From NCBI GenBank assembly GCA_010356995.1, contig ML996694.1, positions 1,071,634 through 1,135,633 on the forward strand: a stretch of DNA of 64,000 nucleotides, written 5' to 3'. How positions within the stretch are numbered: the first letter of the stretch is position 1; each line of letters opens with the position of its first letter. The notes beneath the pieces are model-generated. The model saw only the letters and a program-made list of their open reading frames with translations. It did no database searches and had not been told where the DNA came from. A program made the translations under genes and the position numbers. The DNA is from Trichodelitschia bisporula (taxonomy: Eukaryota; Ascomycota; Dothideomycetes; Phaeotrichales; Phaeotrichaceae). Positions 54,525-64,000 of the stretch are shown here, piece by piece.

Positions 54525-57067
54525 GGGGCATGGACGTTTTATACGAAGGACCGAAGGCTACCCCAAAAAGCTATTGCACCCCCCTCTGCGGCTTTTGGTA
54601 AGTGTTCTGCCAAAGGCTATCGGTGGAGGGGTGACAAGACTTTTTTGGGGGGTAGAGCCCTTGGACCTCCGCGTTTGACCTGTTTTTCTGGGCCGAGAGG
54701 ATTCGTTGCATTTTGAAGGCGTTCGATTGAGGACCGCTGGCCATTAGCGATTAGATTCTACGAATGATGACCGAGATTCCCTGTTCTTAGTTGCCTTGTA
54801 TTGCGCAACCGTGACTGCCGCCGCCGACGGAGATTGCCGTGATGTAGTCGCAGTAAGCTTTTGCACAACATCGGGAAGTGCCGTCTTCTTCACGTGGGGG
54901 TGTGATTTGGGGCATGCACGGCATGTTGCGGGGTTTATGAAATTCACATGCGACATGTACCGGCCATGTGCGGTTTGTGCAGTTTCGTACGTTGTCAGAT
55001 GATTCTGGAAACGCGTACGTGGAAGTTCCTTCGCTCCACGACCTCGGTCTCAGAACTGTTGCAAGAAGAAAGTTGCCTTCCCGTGGCATGCGACCTCGCT
55101 GTCATCATTCACGTTGGCAGTCTTGGATTCTTGGGAGTGAGATGTGACGACATTGCGGTGTGCCGGATTCAGACGGACACATAACCCGAGAAGAGCAGGC
55201 TAATCGAGCTCGATCCGCCGTAACATCGCAGGCCAGGATGCGAGGTCGATGATGTGCAAGCTCAAACCACGCAAAATGCCAAAACGCGCAACCGGCTCCA
55301 GCCTAACGTACGATGGATCACATATAGTTTTACGTGCATATCTGCAGGCTTCAAAGCGTTAAAAAGACCCAGAAGCCCTTGGAAGCGGAGGCTCGCTCCG
55401 GTCTGCGTTTGTGATGGTGAGGTTCGGCGACTTTCTTTACGGGCTGACACGACCGGTGCGGGTTGGGATTCCCGTTTCAACAGCTTGGATGCAGGCTCGG
55501 CATCATACGCTTAACCGTGCTAGTCATTAAAAGTAAAATCTTGAGTTGCTCGCATCTAGGCTTCCGCATAAAATTTCTCACAGTCGGGACTCCTGCCGCG
55601 CTGCCGAGTATTTATCTCGGACGTATCCAGCAACACGACCGCTGGGCAAAGAGATACTGCGACGCGCAACCGCGCTCCCTTTTACGGGTACGGACTGCGA
55701 CTGCGCCGCAGCATAAGTGGATCCACCGCCGTGGTCGCGACCAGCGGGCCTTAGGGACGGACGGACGGCGGAAAGTTCCCAAGGGACATCTCGGTTGGAT
55801 GGCGCGCGCGAGGCAAGAGAAATTTACCGTGCGAGAATGTCCGTCCGGAGTCGTCCGCGGATCGCGGGTCTCCCGCGTCTATCAACTGGCGCGGTCCCTT
55901 GGACATTATTCTCAGTCAACTAGGACTAGCTACCTAATGGTTCCAGATGCTGGAGTGGGTTCACTAGGTCTTGCAAATTGCAATGTTGGGGCTGCGAGGG
56001 ATGGCGCGCTACAACGGTGCGGGAGTGCGGGGGGCTTCGAGGTCTCGGACGGGAGTTGCTCCTCGCGTGAAGTGCGAGCTCGACGCGAGACTTGGGAAGG
56101 CTTGGAAACGTAGGCAAGGAGTTAAGGGGCAGATGGGTGGGCGATAGTGTAGGGATGCAGAAGTGCATTATTCGGTCAGCTGTATAGCCGGGGATGGCTG
56201 ATGGACGACCGGTGCGAAGCGATATGGGATACATTAATGACGTGGGAATCGGAGGAGCGCGATGGAAGCCGTGCCGATTGATTAGGCCTTGGGACGCAGT
56301 GGTCCATTTATGGACGAAACAGAGCGAGTAGAGCGCAAGCGCAAGAAGCACAAAATGATGCAGATTGGCACAATATGGATAAATGACATAGCTCCCGATT
56401 ATCCCGGGCTCGGATAAGCTGTATCCGGGTTCACGATCTCTGTTCCCGGGTCTGTGCGCAAGCGATGCTGCATACCCAGGCACGCCACCGGCTCCCGGAA
56501 GCAAAGAGAGAAGCCCTTTCCAAAGGCCAAGACTCGTAACAAGAAGTCGATGATTCCATAATGCTGGTGCAGAGCCAGTACGCTCGTAGCGAACCAGTAG
56601 AGAGCCTTACACCGGTGTTCAATGCCCTTTCTGGGGCCTTCCCGTATCTCACTGGCTCTTCCCCCCCCGCCCCCAGCACCATAGGCGCCCCGCTAAGGGC
56701 CCACCATCGCACCCTTCCCCACCAGACCCCGTAACCCCTCCAACAACACCCCGGCTAACTAGGCCCCGTCTCAAGGAACTAACAACCCTTCTCCTCCCGG
56801 TACGAGACAGGCAGCTAAACCTTCGAGTGCAAAGTTCCCCCCTTCCCTTCAATAAATAGTCTGTTAATCCCATCCTATCTTCCCTTTTGAAGGGTTGTTT
56901 TACTCTTCTATTTGTGTGTCTCTCTTATTCCTAATTCACATCACTCTTTCATACCGATTGTTGGGTACGGGCATCAAATTCGTACTTGTTGTTTCCCCTT
57001 ACCTTTTTCGCCGCCTCCACGGCGCGCCTAATACCCAACCCAATTGACCTCCTTTCTACCTTTCATA
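54525..57067. other. 2.5 kb intergenic stretch before the ABC transporter
   Basis: The first 140 nt after the HECT stop contain a long imperfect hairpin (54557-54659). The rest has short frames on both strands without recognisable products. From about 56640 to 57067 the plus strand turns C- and T-rich, as in the leader and promoter of a strongly expressed fungal gene. No tRNA was found. Confidence 0.45.
54557..54659 (+). repeat. imperfect inverted repeat, hairpin of about 100 nt
   Basis: The left arm reads GGCTACCCC-AAAAAG-CTATTG-CACCCC. The right arm is its near complement: GGGGTG, ACAAGAC, TTTTTTGGGG, GGTAGAGCC. A second, inner pair, GGCTTTTGG (54590-54598) with CCAAAGGC (54610-54617), closes the loop. 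It begins about 33 nt after the HECT ligase stop, so it is probably in that gene's 3' untranslated region. A small inverted-repeat element (MITE-like) is another possibility; I see no clear target-site duplication. Confidence 0.65.
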
Positions 57068-60000
57068 ATGAACTTCGGCTTCAGTAACTACGATGATTCG
57101 GCTGCTCGCACAGGTGTGCCACTTCCGGGTCAAGGTCGGAGAAACAGTCACCAGTACGAAGACATAGCCACGCCAGATGAGCAGCGGGGCTTGCACCGGA
57201 CGACGACATCCCAATCTCACGCGCATCGCCCCACCACAGCCACAGCCCCTGAAAGTTCCGCTGAGAAGTCCGACTTGAAGGAGGACATCAGTACGAAAAA
57301 GGACGATGACGATGCCAGCACGGACGAGGAGGACGAGAAGCGCGATCACCGAATCCAGGAACTAGCGCGTCAATTGACGCGCCAGTCGTCATTCTCCGTG
57401 GCCGGAGATGTCAACCCCTTCAATGCCAAAGAAGACTCACGCGTCAACCCTCAGTCACCCAATTTCTCGGGAAAGACGTGGGCCAAAGCTGTCCTGCGCA
57501 CGATTGAGCAGGATCCGAACTCGGGCCCTCTGCGTACTGCTGGTGTCGCATTCCGGAATCTGAATGCGTACGGCTTCGGCACGGCCACCGACTACCAGAA
57601 GACGGTTGGCAACATTGTGCTCCAGGGTGTCGGGATTGTGCGCCAGCTCTTCGGCTTCGGCAAGCGCCGTATCGATATCCTGCGGGATTTCGAGGGTGTT
57701 GTGTACGCGGGCGAGATGCTGGTGGTGCTCGGCCCCCCTGGTTCAGGGTGCTCTACCTTCTTGAAGGTGCTTGCCGGAGAGACTGACGGCCTGAACGTGG
57801 ACGAGAACTCGTACCTGAACTATCAAGGTACGTTGATATCACATGATGCGCGCGAGCGCCATTGCCGTGCGCCATTGCTGACATGAGGTGAAACAGGCAT
57901 CAGCGCAAACCAAATGCATAAGTATTTCCGTGGTGAGGCTATCTATACGGCCGAAGTCGACGTTCACTTTCCCATGATGACCGTCGGCGACACCTTGAGC
58001 TTTGCTGCGCGCGCCCGCGCTCCGCGCATCCCCCCTGGCGGCGTGACTAAGGAGGTCTTTGCCGACCACATGCGTGACGTCGTCATGGCCATGTACGGCA
58101 TTTCGCACACGAACAACACCATGGTTGGCAACGACTTCATCCGCGGTGTCTCCGGTGGTGAGCGCAAGCGCGTGACAATCGCCGAGGCCACCCTTTCCCA
58201 GGCCCCGCTGCAGTGCTGGGACAACTCGACGCGTGGTCTCGACAGTGCCAACGCTCTTGAGTTCTGCCGGACGCTGCGGATCTCCGCCGACGTGATGGGC
58301 TCTACCGCTTGCTTGGCCATCTACCAAGCATCGCAGGCCGCGTACGACGTGTTCGACAAGGTCATCGTTCTGTACGAGGGCTATCAGATCTACTTCGGCC
58401 CCTCGCGTGCGGCCAAGCAGTACTTCCTGGACCTGGGCTTTGACTGCCCCGATCGCCAGACCGTGGCTGATTTCTTGACGTCGATGACCAGCGCCGCCGA
58501 GCGTGTTGTGCGTCCGGGATGGGAGAACAGGGTGCCCCGCACAGCGGCAGAATTTGCCCAGAAGTGGAAGGAGTCGGAAACGCGCAAGGCGCTCCTCGTT
58601 GAGATCGACGAGTACGACAAGAAGTACCAGATTGGCGGCGAGTACCTGGAGAAGTTCAAGGTGTCGCGCAAGGCTCAGCAGGCTCGGTCGCAGCGCATCA
58701 AATCGCCTTACACGCTGTCGTATCGCGAGCAGGTCGGACTGTGCTTGTGGCGCGGCTTCGTGCGGCTCAAGGGTGATCCCAGCCTTACGTTCTCGCAACT
58801 GTTCGCCAACTGCATCATGGCTCTTATCGTCGGCAGTGTCTTTTACAACATGAAGCAGGATACGGCCAGCTTCTACTCGCGCGGTGCTCTGCTTTTCTTC
58901 GCCATTTTGCTCAATGCCTTTGGCAGTGCTCTCGAGGTATGTGCGTGCCTTCCCACCTCGAGCCTATTCTAACGTGCCAGATTCTTACGCTTTATGCGCA
59001 ACGACCCATCGTCGAGAAGCATTCCCGCTACGCCTTTTACCATCCGTCCGCCGAAGCCTTCGCCAGCATGTTAACTGATATGCCGTACAAGATTGCGAAT
59101 GCCATATTTTTCAATCTTGTGCTGTACTTCATGACCAATCTGCGACGTGAACCGGGAGCCTTCTTCTTCTTCCTGCTGGTTTCGTTCACCCTGACGTTGA
59201 CCATGTCCATGTTCTTCCGAACACTCGCATCCGTCTCTCGAACTCTGTCCCAAGCCATGGTTCCCGCCGCTATCCTCATCCTCGCCATCGTCATCTTCAC
59301 CGGTTTCGCCATTCCAACGCGGTACATGTTAGGCTGGTCACGCTGGATCAATTACTTGGATCCCGTTGCGTATGGCTTCGAATCGCTCCTGATCAACGAG
59401 TTTCATGGTCGCAACTTCACCTGCTCCACCTTTGTGCCAACCGGTCCTGGTTACGGCAGTGCGGCTGGGTTGAACCATGTCTGCACTGCCGTCGGCTCCA
59501 AGGCTGGGCTGTCAGTTGTGACTGGCACTGACTACATCGTTTCATCCTTCAACTACTCCCCGTCGAACAAATGGAGAAATTATGGCATCCTCATCGCATT
59601 CATGCTCTTCCTCATGGCTACCTACTTAGGCGCTGTCGAGTTGATCTCTGGGAAGAAGTCGAAGGGCGAAGTCTTGGTGTTCCGGCGTGGCCACACCCCC
59701 GCCGCTCTGAAGCACGCCGACCGGCCTCGGTCGAAGGAGGACCTGGAAGCTGGCACCCCGCCTAGTACAGCTCTGTTGCAACCCGGCGGGCTGCAACCGC
59801 CTGCCAGTGGTGCTAACAGCCCGAAGGCTCAATCGATCCTGAAGCAGTCATCCGTCTTCTCGTGGCGCAACGTCTGCTACGACATCAAGATCAAGAAGGA
59901 ACCGCGCCGCATCCTTGACAATGTTGACGGTTGGGTCAAGCCTGGCACGCTGACTGCGCTCATGGGCGTCTCTGGTGCCGGGAAGACTACTCTCCTCGAT

Positions 60001-61806
60001 GTCCTGGCTTCGCGTGTCACGATGGGTGTTATCACCGGCGACATGTTGGTTGACGGCCGCCCACGCGATGCGTCTTTCCAGCGCAAGACCGGCTACGTGC
60101 AGCAGCAGGATCTCCACCTTTCCACGTCTACCGTCCGCGAGGCGCTCAACTTCAGCGCCCTGCTCCGCCAGCCTGCGAACATTTCGCGCAAGGAAAAGCT
60201 CGAGTATGTCGATGAGGTGATTAAGCTGCTGGAAATGGAGGAGTATGCCGACGCCGTTGTCGGTGTGCCTGGCGAGGGCCTGAACGTTGAGCAGCGCAAG
60301 CGCCTCACCATCGGCGTCGAACTTGCCGCGAAGCCCCAACTGCTACTCTTCCTCGACGAGCCGACTTCCGGCCTGGATTCGCAGACGTCCTGGGCCATTT
60401 GCAATCTCATGGAGAAGCTTACCAACAGCGGCCAGGCCATTCTGTGCACCATCCACCAGCCGTCCGCCATGTTGTTCCAGCGCTTCGACCGCCTGCTGTT
60501 CCTCAAGAGCGGCGGCCAGACCGTGTACTTTGGCGAGATCGGCAAGAACTCCTCGATCCTGACGGCGTACTTTGAGCGGAACGGCGCGGCGCCCTGCCCG
60601 CCTGATGCTAACCCCGCTGAGTGGATGCTCGAGGTCATTGGTGCAGCGCCCGGATCCAAAACTGATATCGACTGGACGGCGACGTGGCGTGGTAGCCCTG
60701 AGTATGCTGAGATCCAAAGGGAACTGGACCAGATCAATGCGGAGCGTCTCGCGGCGACGGCTGACCAGACTGATGAGGCTAACAAGAGCGCGTACCGCGA
60801 GTTTGCGGCGACTTTCCCGACTCAACTGTGGGAAGTGCAGAAGCGTGTCTTTGAGCAGTACTGGCGTACGCCGAGCTACATCTATTCCAAGATGGCGCTC
60901 TGCTTGTTCTCGTCCCTCTTCATTGGCTTTGCCTTCTTCAATACGCCTCTCAGCCAACAAGGTCTCCAGAATCAGATGTTCGCCATCTTCACGCTCCTCA
61001 CCATCTTCGGCCAGCTCGTCCAGCAAATCATGCCTCACTTCGTCACCCAGCGCGCCCTTTACGAGGTGCGCGAGCGCCCGTCCAAGACGTACTCGTGGAA
61101 GGCCTTCATGCTGTGCAACATCATGGTCGAGCTGCCCTGGCAGACACTGATGGCCGCCATCATGTACTTCTGCTGGTACTATCCGATCGGGATGTACAAG
61201 AACGCGATGCCTACGGACGCGGTCACATCGCGTGGCGCGCTGATGTTCCTGCTCATCTGGGTGTTCATGATCTTCACGTCGACCTTTACGCACATGTGCA
61301 TCGCAGCGATTGAGACGGCGGAGACGGGTGGCAACATTGCGCAGCTGCTTTTCTCCCTGTCGCTCATCTTCTGCGGTGTGCTTGCTGGCCCGTCGTCCCT
61401 GCCTGGCTTCTGGATCTTCATGTACCGCGTCTCGCCGTTCACGTACCTCGTCTCGGCCGTCCTGTCGACTGGGCTGGCGAACACCAATGTGCACTGCGCC
61501 TCCAACGAGTACCTCCACTTCAAGCCCCCGAACGGCTCAACCTGCGGCGAGTACATGGATCCGTACATCAAGTTCGCGAGCGGTTATCTGCTGGACCGGG
61601 AGGCGACGGACGACTGCAGCTTCTGCGCCATCAGCAGTACCAACACCTTCCTTGCCGCGGTCAGCTCGGACTTCAATGACCGGTGGCGGAACTTTGGAAT
61701 TATGTGGGTGTATGTGGCATTCAATACGGCGGCGGCGCTGTTCTTCTACTGGTACTTCCGGATGCCCAAGGGGGAGCGCAAGGAGAAGAAGAAGAAGGCG
61801 GAGTAA
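57068..61806 (+). CDS. PDR-type (ABCG) full-size ABC transporter
   Basis: A plasma-membrane drug or lipid efflux pump of the pleiotropic drug resistance group. Exons 57068-57827, 57897-58936 and 58981-61806 join in phase to 1541 residues. The order is (NBD-TMD) twice, as in yeast Pdr5. NBD1 has the PDR-specific Walker A with Cys in place of Lys (GPPGSGCST, about residue 222). It also has signature [11 protein letters not shown] and the degenerate Walker [14 protein letters not shown]2 has the canonical Walker A (GVSGAGKTT, about residue 929) and Walker B ([12 protein letters not shown]), and a degenerate signature [11 protein letters not shown]. This pattern means one catalytic site is degenerate and one intact, which is usual for the family. 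Each TMD has about six hydrophobic segments and a Cys-bearing extracellular loop. The N-terminus is acidic and soluble. An in-frame ATG at 57044 also exists. The substrate cannot be predicted. Confidence 0.96.
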
Positions 61807-62270
61807 ACATAATGTGTTGGTAGATCACTAGACGACCTTTCTGTGTGTTTTCTTTAGGTATTGGCTCATCTCTCCAAGCTTGCACCTTGTCGGCTGTTTG
61901 AGCGGGGGCTTGTCATAGAATTTAGACTTGTAGGAATATATAATCATCTAGACACACTTTCGCTTCAACGCTCTGCTTGTGCTGCTCCCTCTAGGTATTC
62001 TGATATCTGGATATATGACCGCGTGGGGAAAGACTCGAGAATCTCGACCAAGACGGCTAGCGGCGGGCACGCGGGGCTTGAATTTGCATGTGAGTGGGGC
62101 AAGCCAGGACCCTAAACACACTACGGTACCGACCCACTGGGCATCACACACGCCTAGTCGCGGGGCGCGTCAAAACTTCCAATCCTTTTTTTCTCTCTTC
62201 CCCTCCCCCTAGCATTTTCATTGCTAGGGCGGCACTTCAACACCACAAATACTCGCATCAATCCGCAATC
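61807..62270. promoter_or_regulatory. 3' region of the ABC transporter and promoter of CTP synthase
   Basis: About 460 nt between two plus-strand genes. A TATATAAT lies at 61937-61944, but it is over 300 nt before the CTP synthase ATG and may belong to the 3' region instead. A CT-rich run at about 62185-62210 precedes the ATG. Confidence 0.4.
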
Positions 62271-64000
62271 ATGAAATACGTATTAGTGTCTGGAGGTATC
62301 TACCGGTACAATTTTTACACAGGCGCCAGCTAACCCCGCTACTTAGGTGTGATCAGCGGTGTGGGCAAGGGCATAATCGGTACGCCTGTTGTCTAGAATT
62401 TCTGAGCCGTCTAACTCGCGTCAACAGCTTCGTCCACGGGCCTGCTGCTCAAGACCATCGGGCTTAAGATACGTACTCCGGCTCTTCGCGTGCTTCCCCG
62501 CTAACAGTCACACGTCTCATCGATCAAGGTCGACCCATACCTCAATGTCGATGCGGGGACTATGAACCCAAAAGAGTGCGTCTGATGGGCCCACCTTATA
62601 GCGACGCTGACCCAATAGGCATGGCGAAGTCTTTGTCCTCGACGACGGCGGCGAAGTCGACCTCGATCTCGGCAACTACGAGCGGTATCTCAACGTCACG
62701 CTGACACGCGACAACAACATAACGACGGGCAAGATATATAAGCACGTTATTGAGCGGGAGCGCAAGGGCGATTACCTGGGCCGCACGGTGCAGGTGGTGC
62801 CGCATGTCACGGACGCGATTCAGGAGTGGATCGAGCGCGTGGCGAAGATTCCGGTGGATGATACGGGCGAGGAGCCGGATGTCTGCATCATCGAGCTTGG
62901 TGGCACGGTTGGCGATATCGAGAGCATGCCCTTTGTTGAGGCTATGACGCAGCTGCGGCGCCGTGCGGGCAAGGGCAACTTTCTCCAGATCCATGTTTCG
63001 TACATTCCGGTCATTCATGGGGAGCAGAAGACGAAGCCCACGCAGCAGGCCATTCGTGGTGTGCGCAGTGCGGGTCTCATTCCGGATCTGGTGGGTCGCC
63101 TTGCATGATTCCCGAAGACACCGCTGACCGATAGATTGCGTGCCGCTGCGAAATGGAGCTCGAGAAGAGCACGGTTGAGAAAATCGCACACTTTTGTCAG
63201 GTCGACGTAGAGCAAGTCATCGTCGTCCGGGACATGCCCTCTATCTACCAGGTGCCGGTCCTCCTGGAGGAACAGGGCCTCATCCCTTTGCTCAAGCAGG
63301 GGCTGCAGCTCGACGCCACCATCGAGCCTGACATGCTCACCCGCGGCAAGCACATCTGGCAGCAATGGAGGACCCTAACCACGCCGAACCAAAACTTCTA
63401 CGAGCCACTCTCCATCGCGCTGGTCGGGAAGTACACCACCTTCCACGACTCCTACCTCAGCGTGATCAAGGCGCTCGAGCACAGCGCTATGCGCTGCCGC
63501 CGCCGCCTCACCATTATGTGGGTGGACAGCGAGCACCTCGAGCCTGCGGCCCAGGAGACGGATCCCGCGAAGTACCACAAGGCGTGGCATAACGTGTGCA
63601 CTGCGGACGGGATTCTCGTCCCCGGCGGCTTCGGCGACCGCGGCACCGAGGGCATGATTGCCGCCGCCCGCTGGGCCCGTGAGAATAAGCGCCCCTACTT
63701 GGGTATCTGCCTCGGGATGCAGATTGCAGTGATTGAGTTCGCGCGCAATGTTGTTGGGATGGCGGGGGCTACGTCGGAGGAGTTTGTGGCCAAGGATGCC
63801 GAAGGGAAACCTGCCGCGAAGACCGATCAACTGGCCATCGTCTTCATGCCTGAAATCGACAAGACGACTATGGGCGGCACGATGCGCCTCGGCCGCCGGC
63901 CGACGCACTTCCAGCCCGGCAGCGAGTGGAGCAAGCTGCGCGCGCTGTACGGCGGGAAGGAAACGATTGACGAGCGGCACCGGCACAGATACGAAGTCAA
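62271..64000 (+). CDS. ura7: CTP synthase, 3' end outside the window
   Basis: This enzyme makes CTP from UTP, ATP and glutamine. Exons visible here are 62271-62295, 62347-62379, 62428-62468, 62514-62575, 62619-63090 and 63135 onward, running off the window end. The synthetase domain starts [18 protein letters not shown] (nucleotide-binding loop) and includes [22 protein letters not shown] and [14 protein letters not shown]. The glutamine amidotransferase domain shows the oxyanion region [11 protein letters not shown] and the nucleophile Cys in YLGICLGMQ. Joins 1, 2, 4 and 5 are normal GT-AG introns. The third (62469-62513) has no workable GT-AG reading. Only removal of a 45-nt AT...AC segment gives the invariant [14 protein letters not shown]. 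The C-terminal His/Glu of the amidotransferase triad lie beyond the edge. The gene is partial here, not broken. Confidence 0.96.
62469..62513 (+). other. candidate AT-AC intron in CTP synthase
   Basis: The upstream exon ends GGGCTTAAG (GLK) and the downstream exon starts GTCTCATCGATCAAG (VSSIK). Between them 45 nt begin ATACGT and end CACAC. The branch-site-like GCTAAC lies about 10 nt before the end. The start resembles the ordinary GTACGT donor with G1 changed to A, and not the U12 consensus ATATCC. The phase is 0 and no stop-free GT-AG alternative of normal length restores the conserved protein. Confidence 0.75.

Noticed and set aside
55463-56113. 216-codon plus-strand frame before the ABC transporter
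   Set aside because: Basic, Arg/Gly/Ser-rich random-looking sequence with no domain, initiation context or splice partners.
60343-61518. 391-codon minus-strand frame inside the ABC transporter
   Set aside because: It is the antisense shadow of the conserved NBD2/TMD2 coding sequence and is Arg/Glu/His-rich without features.
62490-62507. GT-AG reading of the third CTP synthase intron
   Set aside because: It keeps the frame but the intron would be only 18 nt, too short for splicing, and the protein would gain ten foreign residues inside an invariant motif.

Overview
The window is nuclear DNA of a filamentous ascomycete (Pezizomycotina). Reasons: dense protein-coding genes on both strands, many short introns of about 43-100 nt with GT...CTRAC...AG signals, and a gene set found in moulds (Cdc24, an FWD-1-type F-box/WD40 protein, CorA-like protein, Cid1-type nucleotidyltransferase, PDR transporter, fungal PPR proteins). 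I cannot name the genus. No rRNA, tRNA, CRISPR array, or transposon or virus copy could be supported.

Layout. 0.9-4.2 kb: cdc24 (-). 5.4-8.1 kb: F-box/WD40 protein (+). 8.5-11.6 kb: CorA-like membrane protein (-). 12.2-13.0 kb: splicing factor ISY1 (+), convergent with CCT8 (-, 13.2-15.0 kb). 15.8-19.7 kb: Cid1-like nucleotidyltransferase (-). 19.8-23.1 kb: a gene-poor stretch. 23.1-30.0 kb: an isochorismatase-fold hydrolase and two divergent mitochondrial-type PPR proteins. 30.3-32.9 kb: calmodulin (-) and the syntaxin TLG2 (+) from one promoter region. 33.2-37.0 kb: a secreted mucin-like repeat protein (-). 38.5-40.1 kb: a small divergent pair (HbpS/GlcG-like and SnoaL-like). 40.3-42.4 kb: ETP1/BRAP2-type RING protein (-). 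43.1-46.2 kb: ribosomal protein eL8 (-) and a SET-domain protein (+), divergent. 46.4-50.0 kb: cis-prenyltransferase (-) and an uncharacterised Cys-motif protein (+), divergent. 50.8-54.5 kb: HUL5-type HECT ligase. 57.1-61.8 kb: PDR-type ABC transporter. 62.3 kb to the end: CTP synthase, cut by the window edge.

Most genes are housekeeping and do not form one pathway. The recurrent theme is splicing structure. CTP synthase appears to carry an intron with AT...AC ends but major-spliceosome-like inner signals. Three unrelated genes (ISY1, calmodulin, eL8) have a first coding exon that is only the ATG. Two 16-nt micro-exons occur. Several introns allow in-frame alternative products. Other points of interest are a roughly 167-residue insertion in the cis-prenyltransferase, the tandem-repeat mucin, and a roughly 100-nt imperfect hairpin just after the HECT ligase stop codon.
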